A DNA stretch of 64,000 bases. Origin: an uncultured Pseudomonadales bacterium (GTDB lineage Bacteria; Pseudomonadota; Gammaproteobacteria; Pseudomonadales; Pseudohongiellaceae). Of this stretch, positions 17,792-26,085 are shown one piece after another. A program made the translations under genes and the position numbers. Positions within the stretch are counted from its first letter, which is position 1. Every line of letters starts with the position of its first letter. The stretch lies in the NCBI GenBank assembly GCA_947259995.1, contig CAMYOK010000002.1:160881-224880 (forward strand), written 5' to 3'. A model generated the notes under the pieces. That model had not been told where the DNA came from. It was given only the letters and a program-made list of their open reading frames with translations, and made no database searches.

Positions 17792-19105
17792 ATGACGATA
17801 ATAAAAAAAATTCCAACCCTGCTCACGGCAACTCTTTTAACGCTGATTCCCGCTGCCAGCTTTGCGGCCGAGGCACAAGTTGACGGTGCTAATACAGCAT
17901 GGATTTTGACAGCCACGGCCTTGGTTTTATTTATGACTGTCCCTGGCCTCTCTCTTTTCTATGCAGGCCTTGTGCGTAGCAAGAACGTCTTATCTGTTTT
18001 AATGCAATGTTTCTCTATAGCAGCGCTCGTCTCCATCATTTGGTTGTTGGTTGGATATAGCATCTCCTTTGGCCCTGCGGAGAGTGGCTTTTGGGGCGGC
18101 TTAGACAAGGCTTTCTTGAACGGCGTGACCCAAAACTCGATCTGGGGTGATATTCCCGAATCACTGTTTGTCGCCTTCCAAATGACTTTCGCCATCATCA
18201 CCCCAGCGCTCATTGTGGGCGCGTTCGCCGAACGTATTAAGTTTTCATCGATGCTTTTGTTCAGCGGCCTCTGGGTGGTGTTTGTCTACTTCCCCGTTTG
18301 CCATTGGGTATGGGCCGAACACGGCTGGCTGTATCAAATGGGTTTAATCGACTTTGCAGGCGGTACAGTGGTTCACGTTACAGCTGGGGTTGCAGCTGTA
18401 GTCACCGCCATCATGCTCGGCGCGCGCAAGGGCTTCTTAGTCACGCCCATGATGCCCCACAATCTAACGATGACCTTCATCGGCGCGGGCATGCTTTGGG
18501 TGGGGTGGTTTGGCTTCAATGCTGGCAGCGCTTTAGCGGCAAACGGCAGTGCTGGCATGGCGCTCCTTGCAACCCACCTTTCGGCATCAGCCGGCGCCTT
18601 GACTTGGATGTCAATTGAATGGGTACGCCATGGCAAGCCTAGCGGCCTTGGTGCGGTGACCGGACTCGTGGCAGGCCTTGCGACTATTACACCCGCGTCG
18701 GGCTCTGTCGGCCCAGCTGGCGGACTCGTACTAGGGGTGATGGGCGGCGCTTTGTGCTTCACAGCCACTTACTATCTTAAACAAAAAGTTAAGATTGATG
18801 ATTCCCTCGATGTATTCCCTGTGCACGGCGTGGGCGGCATACTCGGTACGCTGCTTGCTGGCGTGTTCGTCTCACAAGACCTGGGCGTATTCAGTGGCAA
18901 TGGCTATGCTGAAGGCATGAACATGGCTTCACAGCTAGGCGTGCAAGTCGTAGGGATTCTGGCGACGGGCGCCTATACGGCTGTTCTCACTATCATCTTG
19001 TTCAAGTTTGTTGGCGTCGTCACTTCAGGGTATCGAGTCACCGATGACGAAGAGCAGATGGGTCTGGATATATCCGACCACGACGAGAAAGGGTATTCCA
19101 TGTAA
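17792..19105 (+). CDS. amtB: Ammonium channel AmtB
   Basis: The 437-residue protein has a cleavable signal peptide (ending ASFAAEA) and 11 predicted membrane helices. GLSLFYAGLVRSKNVLS is at the N-terminus. The twin-histidine pore residues lie in GGTVVHVTAG and in FPVHGVGGILG. The gate and recruitment region (GLVRSKN, CHWVWAEHGWL) is intact. It conducts ammonia/ammonium across the inner membrane and binds GlnK. The ATG at 17792 has AAGGA seven nt upstream; a longer reading inside glnK is not used. A terminator follows at 19113. Confidence 0.97.
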   Translation: MTIIKKIPTLLTATLLTLIPAASFAAEAQVDGANTAWILTATALVLFMTVPGLSLFYAGLVRSKNVLSVLMQCFSIAALVSIIWLLVGYSISFGPAESGFWGGLDKAFLNGVTQNSIWGDIPESLFVAFQMTFAIITPALIVGAFAERIKFSSMLLFSGLWVVFVYFPVCHWVWAEHGWLYQMGLIDFAGGTVVHVTAGVAAVVTAIMLGARKGFLVTPMMPHNLTMTFIGAGMLWVGWFGFNAGSALAANGSAGMALLATHLSASAGALTWMSIEWVRHGKPSGLGAVTGLVAGLATITPASGSVGPAGGLVLGVMGGALCFTATYYLKQKVKIDDSLDVFPVHGVGGILGTLLAGVFVSQDLGVFSGNGYAEGMNMASQLGVQVVGILATGAYTAVLTIILFKFVGVVTSGYRVTDDEEQMGLDISDHDEKGYSM

Positions 19106-19112
19106 GTTGTAT

Positions 19113-19151
19113 GCGGTGCAGCACAGCACAAGTGCTGCACCGCGGATTTTA
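19113..19151 (+). terminator. Terminator after glnK-amtB
   Basis: GCGGTGCAGCA (19113-19123) pairs perfectly with TGCTGCACCGC (19133-19143) around a 9-nt loop, followed by GGATTTTAT. The T tract is short, but the 11-bp GC-rich stem lies 7 bp after the stop codon. Confidence 0.75.
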
Positions 19152-19219
19152 TGCCCTTCTAATCTGCACTATACTCTCGCAACGACTTTCGAATTTGCAA
19201 CCACCTAGAGGAATTGCCG

Positions 19220-21325
19220 ATGATCACAGCACGTTTATTAATGCGCTACCTCGTTAGCCCTCTAGCACTCTCTCTAGCACTTTCAGCATGCAGTAACGAC
19301 GATGATTCGGGCAACGAAGTCGCGCAATCAATCAGTATCACCGTACTCTCAACTCGCCCCGATATGATCACTGGCGCAGATGCACTTGTACGCATCGATA
19401 GTAGCGGTATCGACCTTGCCACTATAAAAGTCGTGCTCAACAACGACGACATCAGCGATAGCTTCACCGCCACAATGGATGGCCAAAGCCTGCAAGGCTT
19501 GGTCGAAGGTCTCTCCATTGGCAACAACACATTGCAAGCAATGGACGGCGCAGGAAACACCAGAACCCAAACGAGCTTGGTGAATCACCCAATCACCGGC
19601 CCTGTAATTTCTGGCCCACACATTACCCCATTTGTGTGCAACACTCTCGCCAACGGGCTTGGTGAACCGCTAGACGCAGCCTGCACAGCGCAGACGCAAG
19701 TGTCCTACTTTTATCAAAACGCTGCCGGTGAATTTCACGCAATCGTAGACGTCACCGCCCCCTATCCACACGATATGGTCAACACCGTAGTGGACGGCAC
19801 AAGCGTGCCATTCATTGTGCGCGTCGAGTCGGGCACCATTAATCGTTCTATCTTTCATCTCGCAGTGCTAGACGATCCGCAACGAACCTATGGTGAATGG
19901 GACCCAAAGCGCAGTTGGAATGAGCGCTTATTATTCACATTCGGCGGTGGTTGCGGGACCAACTATAATCAAGGTTCACGTCCACGCGAAACTGTATTAG
20001 ATGCGCAAGTGCTTGAAAAAGGCTTTGCCCATATAGTCTCCTCATTCAATGTCATGGGACACCAATGCAATGACAATCTCTCAGCGGAAACTCTAATGAT
20101 GCTGAAAGAACATTTCATTGAAAACTATGGCATCCCTGTTTGGACAGTGGGCAGCGGTGCATCCGGTGGCGCGATCCAGCAATTGCTTATCACACAGAAT
20201 TATCCTGGCCTACTCGATGGTTTAATGCCAAGCATGAGCTTTGCCGACTCATTCAGTGTGCGCCCTGGCGTCACCGACTGTCGTTTATTGAAGCACTACT
20301 ACGATGCTAATGGCGACCAGTTTACCGATGCGCAGAAACTGGCAATCGAGGGGTTTTCTACGGGCACTTGTGCTGCATGGGAACGCAGCTATATCGATGT
20401 CATCGTGGCCGACAAAGGTTGTGGAATCTCCCCAGAGCTGGTTTATCACGCACAAACCAACCCCACAGGGGCTCGTTGCACTATCTACGACACGAATATC
20501 ACTAGCGTTGGTCGTGACCCTGACACTGGGTTTGCCTTACAGGCACTAGACAACATCGGCATTCAATATGGTCTACAGGCACTCGAGTCGGGCCTTCTCA
20601 CAATTGACGAGTTTATCGACCTGAATGCCAATATCGGCGGATACGATCGTGATGGGCATGTGGTAAAAACTAGAACCCAAGGACAATTAGCTGGGATAGA
20701 AGCTGCCTATCGAACAGGGCGAGTCAACCAAGGCAGCGCTGGGCTTGCTAGCATCCCTATCCTCCATTTTCGCCCCTACCTAGACCCCCGTGGTGATATT
20801 CATGACCGCTTTAGGGATTTTCAGATTCGGGCGCGTTTACGCAAGGCTAATGGTCATGCCGACAATCAAGTCATCTGGCTCTATTGGGGTAACCAGGTGG
20901 GCGCCACAGTGAGTGAACTTGCCCTAACAACGATGAGTCATTGGCTCGACAAGCTGATTGCCGATACGAGTGAAGCGCCAGCATTGACTAAAGTTCTCAA
21001 TGCCAAACCCGAGCAAGCGGTTGATGCTTGCTGGGATGTCGAGGGAAATCGGATCGATGAGCAGTTAGAGTATAGCAACCCTGGGCAATGCAACACGCTC
21101 TATCCAACGCACAGCAATCCGCGGATTGCGGCGGGCGCACCGCTTGCTGATGACGCGATAAAATGCGCTTTACGCGCCCCAGAACGCAGTGACTACTCTA
21201 TTGCTTTTAGCGATGCGCAATGGCAACAACTACTGGCTGTATTTCCTGAAGGGGTCTGTGATTACTCGCAAGCTGGACAAGGACAGGTTGATATAGCAGG
21301 GACTTTCCTCAAGCTGCCCTTGTAA
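19220..21325 (+). CDS. DUF6351-family lipoprotein, possible hydrolase
   Basis: The 701-residue protein has a lipoprotein signal with lipobox LSAC followed by an acidic linker, so it is likely on the outer membrane. An Ig-like N-terminal region comes next (ITVLSTRPDMITGADALVRI). The large C-terminal region resembles DUF6351 proteins and contains LLFTFGGGCGTNYNQGSR and VGSGASGGAIQQLL. The latter looks like an alpha/beta-hydrolase nucleophile elbow (GSGASGG). Several cysteines suggest disulfides, as expected for a periplasmic or surface protein. The function is unknown. The ATG at 19220 has GAGGA eight nt upstream. It is preceded by the amtB terminator. Confidence 0.7.
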   Translation: MITARLLMRYLVSPLALSLALSACSNDDDSGNEVAQSISITVLSTRPDMITGADALVRIDSSGIDLATIKVVLNNDDISDSFTATMDGQSLQGLVEGLSIGNNTLQAMDGAGNTRTQTSLVNHPITGPVISGPHITPFVCNTLANGLGEPLDAACTAQTQVSYFYQNAAGEFHAIVDVTAPYPHDMVNTVVDGTSVPFIVRVESGTINRSIFHLAVLDDPQRTYGEWDPKRSWNERLLFTFGGGCGTNYNQGSRPRETVLDAQVLEKGFAHIVSSFNVMGHQCNDNLSAETLMMLKEHFIENYGIPVWTVGSGASGGAIQQLLITQNYPGLLDGLMPSMSFADSFSVRPGVTDCRLLKHYYDANGDQFTDAQKLAIEGFSTGTCAAWERSYIDVIVADKGCGISPELVYHAQTNPTGARCTIYDTNITSVGRDPDTGFALQALDNIGIQYGLQALESGLLTIDEFIDLNANIGGYDRDGHVVKTRTQGQLAGIEAAYRTGRVNQGSAGLASIPILHFRPYLDPRGDIHDRFRDFQIRARLRKANGHADNQVIWLYWGNQVGATVSELALTTMSHWLDKLIADTSEAPALTKVLNAKPEQAVDACWDVEGNRIDEQLEYSNPGQCNTLYPTHSNPRIAAGAPLADDAIKCALRAPERSDYSIAFSDAQWQQLLAVFPEGVCDYSQAGQGQVDIAGTFLKLPL

Positions 21326-21334
21326 TCAGCGGCA

Positions 21335-22372
21335 TTAAAAATCGAAGAAATAGACTTCTAAGTTGAATTGGATTCGCGGGTCTGGATTCCAATCGTTCTC
21401 ACGCTCCATGACCAACTGCGGGATAAACTCCATAACCAACCAATCTTCGTGGATCGCTTTTCTATAGACACTCTGCGCGTAGTAACTGTCGACTCTCGGC
21501 GTGGGTTGACTGACCCCTATCACACCCGCCTCATAGGTAAGCGTCTCCCTCTCGCCAAGGGTTCTGTGCAAAGCGACGGTTTGCGCATATTCGAATTCAT
21601 TGTCTCGGTCTTTGAAGTTCGCCTCGGAATCAAAGCGCAGAAACATATCTTCACGAAGACTACGCGTGAAGAATAGGCGCGCGTCCTGCCCCCAACCCTC
21701 GGTATGGTAATACCAAATTCTGTGGTCAACGCCAACGCCCCACTGCTCACTCAAATCGCGTCCAAAACGAGTTTTGAATCGATAAAACGGGTCCAAGGGA
21801 ATCCGCCCTTTCACCCCCACATCGTGAGTAAAGCGAAACCCATCGTCGCGCTCAGGTAGCTGATAGCTGAAGCCACCCGAAAACTCCTGCGGACGAATAT
21901 TACTAAGCCTTTGATTTTGCAAAGTATCTTGATCGGTTTGCTCGGATTCGAAAATCAATTTCCAACGCTCGGTTGCCCGTGGCAGATCGACCCTGCCGCT
22001 AATCCTCACATTGGAATAATAGGCACCTGTATCGCTCACTTTCTGGTTCAGCCTTAGGCGCAGATAGCTTTGATTACTATGCTCTCCAACGCCATCGCCG
22101 GCGAGCCAGTCGTCTAAGTAGCGACCTGCTCCAGAGACATTGCGCGAAACACTGTCGCGGCGGTTCTCAAGCCAGCTCCAGGCGCTAGTCTCGGTAATCT
22201 CTTCCATTGTTGGCAAGTTAGGCAGACGAAGTAGCCCGTTGTTTCTCTCTTCAACCTCTTCTTGCTCTTGCGCCACAGCGAGGTTCACACAACATAACAA
22301 CCCCAGCGCCGCAAGCGTGCACTTGCGGCCAGGTAGGCCATTGCTCTTCGCAGATATTCTATTGGGCTGCAT
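21335..22372 (-). CDS. Predicted outer-membrane beta-barrel protein, unknown
   Basis: The 345-residue protein starts with a signal peptide (cleavage near LAVAQEQ) and an acidic linker rich in Glu. It then shows many alternating polar/hydrophobic strands ending in aromatic residues, for example SYLRLRLNQKV, YYSNVRISGRV and IQFNLEVYFFDF. The terminal phenylalanine is the classic outer-membrane barrel ending recognised by the BAM machinery. No named family is recognised; a porin-like or lipid-related role is possible. The ATG at 22372 has AGGA five nt upstream. Confidence 0.62.
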   Translation of the reverse strand: MQPNRISAKSNGLPGRKCTLAALGLLCCVNLAVAQEQEEVEERNNGLLRLPNLPTMEEITETSAWSWLENRRDSVSRNVSGAGRYLDDWLAGDGVGEHSNQSYLRLRLNQKVSDTGAYYSNVRISGRVDLPRATERWKLIFESEQTDQDTLQNQRLSNIRPQEFSGGFSYQLPERDDGFRFTHDVGVKGRIPLDPFYRFKTRFGRDLSEQWGVGVDHRIWYYHTEGWGQDARLFFTRSLREDMFLRFDSEANFKDRDNEFEYAQTVALHRTLGERETLTYEAGVIGVSQPTPRVDSYYAQSVYRKAIHEDWLVMEFIPQLVMERENDWNPDPRIQFNLEVYFFDF

Positions 22373-22445
22373 GATTATCCTAATGCCATTACTACAGTAC
22401 AAGGCTCGCAAAAACTTAGAGTCTTAAACATAGTATATTGTTCCG

Positions 22446-23411
22446 CTAGTGCACGATAACATTTGCATGGCTCAAAAGCGTAATGAGCCATTCAGACCCA
22501 TGATGCAAAGGGCTAATTAACAGGCTCATTGACACTAACAAGCTACTGACGATAACCCCCAATTGCCATGGGTACAACTTTACGCGCTGCTGCGCCTTCA
22601 ATAGGGCCTTTATTCGCAGCTCCACATCATTATCAGCAAAAGCCATTGCGCTTGCAGGAATCGAGCTGGCCTGTTTCAACAAGCGCTTTACCTTCAATAA
22701 GGTCTCAGCCACGTTTACATAACCATATTGCTCTGCGGCGCGAAAATCGCAGGCCTGCTCTGTTAGCAGCTGCAAGTCAGACATCATTCTGGTCGCACCA
22801 AGTCGGTAGAGAATCACACTACACAGCTTAGCTAACAAAAGTCGCAGATTGTCTCTGCGCTCTTGATGCGCTTGTTCGTGCAGCAGAATAATAGACATAT
22901 CGGTATTACTGCAGGCCTTCTCTAAGCCTTCACTGACATAAATACGCGGATGCCACCACCCCAGTGTGAACACTAATGGTGTCGCCCCTTTTAACTGCTG
23001 ATAGGCACCAAGATCTCTTCCCAAGTGTTTGAATTGAGTGCTCAATTGCCGCGACTTGGAAAGTGTATCGATGCAGCGCCATAGCAATGAGAGCAACAAG
23101 GCACTTCCTAGCAATAAACCAAGCATTACTAACTCAGTTGTATGCAGCATAGGAACATGACTCACACATTCTTCATGACAATGGGAGTCGACCAACACAC
23201 TCTCAACTTCGGGCATGAAAAGTACACCAGTGCTAGCGAAGCTCATCACAAATGGGCAAAGCCAATAAAGCAACAGCAGTGCGCTCCCAAAGCGTGGGTG
23301 CAGAGTCAAAAAGAGAGGTCTAATTAGAGGATAGGCGAGCAAAAACACCAAGCTCAACAACAAGCATAGGCCTAAGAAGATGGCAGAAAAGGACCCCAAC
23401 ATACTGATCAT
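22446..23411 (-). CDS. BlaR1-like M56 membrane metalloprotease without sensor domain
   Basis: The 321-residue protein has three N-terminal helices, a cytoplasmic zinc protease domain and a C-terminal helix. The M56 motif HEQAH is at 178-182, with E218 and D222 (LTEQACDFRAAE) as the second part of the site. BlaR1/MecR1 proteases cleave their BlaI-type repressor on signal. The large beta-lactam-binding domain is absent here: only about 30 residues follow the last helix. The short loop between helices 2 and 3 is rich in His and Cys (SHCHEECVSH, about 76-85). It overlaps the regulator gene by 4 nt. Confidence 0.86.
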   Translation of the reverse strand: MISMLGSFSAIFLGLCLLLSLVFLLAYPLIRPLFLTLHPRFGSALLLLYWLCPFVMSFASTGVLFMPEVESVLVDSHCHEECVSHVPMLHTTELVMLGLLLGSALLLSLLWRCIDTLSKSRQLSTQFKHLGRDLGAYQQLKGATPLVFTLGWWHPRIYVSEGLEKACSNTDMSIILLHEQAHQERRDNLRLLLAKLCSVILYRLGATRMMSDLQLLTEQACDFRAAEQYGYVNVAETLLKVKRLLKQASSIPASAMAFADNDVELRIKALLKAQQRVKLYPWQLGVIVSSLLVSMSLLISPLHHGSEWLITLLSHANVIVH

Positions 23412-23827
23412 TGCTCTTCCTCCAGGTCTTGCTTTTTCTTCTCGATCAAGGCCTCTAGCTCTGTAAGAGAACTTTCATCCATATCCGCCGCAACATTCAC
23501 GAAACTGCTCAAAATCGTTTCTAAACGGCCATCGTGAAGTAGTTGAATGACATCCCCCATCATTCGACCAAGAAGATTGCCACGCGACACCAAAGCAAAA
23601 TAGCAATAAGCGTGACCTTGCTTATCTCTATCGACCATCCCTTTACGATACAAACGCTCTAGTGTGGATTGCACTGTACTGAGCGAAGTTCTCCGCAATC
23701 GAGGGATCCGCTCACATATGGCTTTCGCATCTAGGTGGGGAGTCTCCCAAAGCGCCTCCAAAACCCCAAGCTCCAATTCGCCGAGTGTATTAGGCAGTAC
23801 ATTAGAAGAGGATCGTTTTTTTATCAT
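23408..23827 (-). CDS. BlaI/MecI/CopY-family transcriptional repressor
   Basis: The 139-residue protein has the BlaI winged-helix domain: LGELELGVLEALWETPHLDAKAI, then the recognition region TSLSTVQSTLERLYRKGMV and a wing with YCYFALVSR. A C-terminal dimerisation helix pair follows with many charged residues (EALIEKKKQDLEEEQ). Such repressors are cleaved by the partner M56 protease, which overlaps its 3' end. A dyad CCGA-N7-TCGG at 23839-23853 covers its translation start region and may be an operator. The ATG at 23827 has AGGG very close; a TTG at 23848 is less likely. Confidence 0.85.
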   Translation of the reverse strand: MIKKRSSSNVLPNTLGELELGVLEALWETPHLDAKAICERIPRLRRTSLSTVQSTLERLYRKGMVDRDKQGHAYCYFALVSRGNLLGRMMGDVIQLLHDGRLETILSSFVNVAADMDESSLTELEALIEKKKQDLEEEQ

Positions 23828-23838
23828 TATCCCTAATA

Positions 23839-23853
23839 CCGATTGCAAGTCGG
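23839..23853. promoter_or_regulatory. Candidate operator dyad between blaI-like and TonB-receptor genes
   Basis: CCGA-N7-TCGG lies 12-26 bp upstream of the repressor ATG, in the divergent region shared with the TonB receptor gene. Autoregulation by the repressor is inferred only from position. Confidence 0.25.
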
Positions 23854-24046
23854 CGCTTCACCAACTTTAATTTAATTTATTAATCAATACGTTACAGAGA
23901 ATCGCCGCAAAAAACCACATTAAAACTCTAGCTTTCAACTGCCTCTCTTTACAATGCACGCCACACAATTTTTCAGAGTCAGAAGCTGTGCAACAGCACA
24001 CCAAGATAGCACAAGAGAAACATACAAAAAACTAGGGAGAGGTCTT

Positions 24047-26083
24047 ATGCGTTTGATCGCAATCGCAATCGTTATGTCAGTTAATCCATTGGTTCATGGC
24101 GCCGAATCTTTCGGAAACTCTATTGAAGAGATTACCGTTTTTGGCGGCAACAATGCATTGAGCGGTGACCCAGTTAACGCCACAGAAGGCACGATCTATG
24201 GTGCACAATTCGCACTTCGACCAATTACTCGCCCCGCTGAGTTACTCGAGTTTGTGCCCGGTTTAATCGCCACTCAACATAGCGGTGAAGGCAAAGGCAA
24301 TCAGTATTTTTTACGTGGATTTAATTTAGACCATGGCACCGATCTCGCAATACGAGTCGATGACCTGCCCGTCAATATGCCATCCCATGCCCACGGCCAA
24401 GGTTACGCCGACCTTAACTTCTTAATCCCCGAACTTATTGACAGCATGAGCTACCGAAAAGGTCCTTATTACGCTGAAGTTGGAGATTTTGGCACCGCCG
24501 CTTCATCGGATTTCTCTTATGTGGATGCTCTGCAGGAAGGCATAGCAAGCATTACTCTCGGCGAGAACGACTATGCCCGCACCTTTGCCGGATACACTTT
24601 TGACACGCTTGGCGGGAAACTGACGGCCGCTGGAGCGCACACAGAATACGCTGGCCCTTGGCAGCTCGACCAAGACTTAGACAAGACCACTGGTTTTTTA
24701 AAATACTACCAAGACACGGCACTAGGGCAATGGAGCATCACTGCCGCCAGTTATGACAACACTTGGAATTCGACAGACCAAATTCCACTACGCGCTGTAC
24801 AAAATGGGGCACTGGACCGCTTTTCTGCCATCGACGACAGCGACGGCGGTGAGACACATCGACATAGTCTGGCAATCGATTGGCAGCAAGAAACCGAAAG
24901 TGCTGCATGGTCATTCAACGCTTATGGCATGGATTACGGCCTCGCCCTTTTTTCAAACTTCACTTATTTCTTAGACGACCCTGTTCGGGGTGATCAATTC
25001 GAACAATTCGAAGAACGACGAGTGTATGGCTTTCATGGCAAATATCAGCGCGATTTAGATTTTTCCGGCTTCGCCTCGACTTTGACTTTAGGCATTCAGA
25101 ACCGCACTGATGACATCGACGTAGGGCTTTATAAAACCCAGCAACGCCTTCGTTACCTCACGACCCGCGAGGATGATGTTGAGCAAAGTCTCAATAGCGT
25201 CTATGCCTCGATCGATACCGAATGGACTTCGAAATTTCGTAGCGTCGCCGCATTGCGTGCGGATCATTACGAATATGATGTGGATTCTGATCTAAATCTA
25301 AATTCAGGCGATGGTAACGATGACTTGCTCAGCCCTAAGTTTAGTCTCATCTATGCTCAAAGCGATCGCACCGAGTATTTCCTCAGTGCCGGTCAAGGCT
25401 TCCATAGCAACGATGCCCGTGGGACGACCATAACGCAAGACCCAGTAAGTGGATTGGCGGTTGCACAGGTCGACCCGTTGGCAAAAGCGCGTAGCTATGA
25501 GCTCGGCATGCGAACTGCCGCCATTGCAAACACTCAGGTGGCGGTATCACTCTTTTCATTGAAACTAGACTCAGAACTCTTGTATGTAGGAGATGCGGGC
25601 ACAACTGAGGCTTTGGGAGAAAGTAAAAGACGTGGCGTCGAGATTGCGGCACTTTATGCCCCCAAACCGTGGCTGCTCATCGATGCAGACGTGACAATGA
25701 CGAAAGCGCGGCTGCTAGGAGTTGGAGCCGATCATCACATTCCCAATTCAGTCGAAAGGACCGCTTCTTTGGGTATGATTATTGAAGGTTTTAATAAGTG
25801 GAGCGGCGGCCTGCGTGTGCGCTATCTAGGGGAAGCACCATTAATCGAAGATAATAGCGTGATTTCAGATTCCACTTTGCTTGTGAATGCGCAAGCCACC
25901 TATCAATTTTCACCTGCTTGGTCATTGGGAGTAGAGTTCATGAACCTTCTTGATAGCCAAGACAATGACATCACTTATTTCTATGAATCACAGCTTGCCA
26001 ATGAAGTGACGCCACAGGAGGATTTACATTTTCACCCTGTAGAGCCACGCAGTGTTCGCGTAACGTTACAAGCTCGCTTCTAA
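24047..26083 (+). CDS. TonB-dependent outer-membrane receptor
   Basis: The 678-residue protein has a signal peptide (cleavage near VHGAES), a TonB-box-like EEITVFGG, a plug domain (ELLEFVPGLIATQHSGEGKGNQYFLRG in outline) and a C-terminal barrel ending QARF. The plug includes DHGTDLAIRVDDLPVNMP and SHAHGQG. The last part has a further HFHP. Such receptors import metal chelates or other scarce substrates with TonB energy. The ligand is unknown; the histidines and the divergent BlaI/M56 pair hint at a metal or metal complex. The ATG at 24047 has GGAGAGG upstream; a longer start at 23954 lacks a ribosome site. Confidence 0.85.
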   Translation: MRLIAIAIVMSVNPLVHGAESFGNSIEEITVFGGNNALSGDPVNATEGTIYGAQFALRPITRPAELLEFVPGLIATQHSGEGKGNQYFLRGFNLDHGTDLAIRVDDLPVNMPSHAHGQGYADLNFLIPELIDSMSYRKGPYYAEVGDFGTAASSDFSYVDALQEGIASITLGENDYARTFAGYTFDTLGGKLTAAGAHTEYAGPWQLDQDLDKTTGFLKYYQDTALGQWSITAASYDNTWNSTDQIPLRAVQNGALDRFSAIDDSDGGETHRHSLAIDWQQETESAAWSFNAYGMDYGLALFSNFTYFLDDPVRGDQFEQFEERRVYGFHGKYQRDLDFSGFASTLTLGIQNRTDDIDVGLYKTQQRLRYLTTREDDVEQSLNSVYASIDTEWTSKFRSVAALRADHYEYDVDSDLNLNSGDGNDDLLSPKFSLIYAQSDRTEYFLSAGQGFHSNDARGTTITQDPVSGLAVAQVDPLAKARSYELGMRTAAIANTQVAVSLFSLKLDSELLYVGDAGTTEALGESKRRGVEIAALYAPKPWLLIDADVTMTKARLLGVGADHHIPNSVERTASLGMIIEGFNKWSGGLRVRYLGEAPLIEDNSVISDSTLLVNAQATYQFSPAWSLGVEFMNLLDSQDNDITYFYESQLANEVTPQEDLHFHPVEPRSVRVTLQARF

Positions 26084-26085
26084 AC

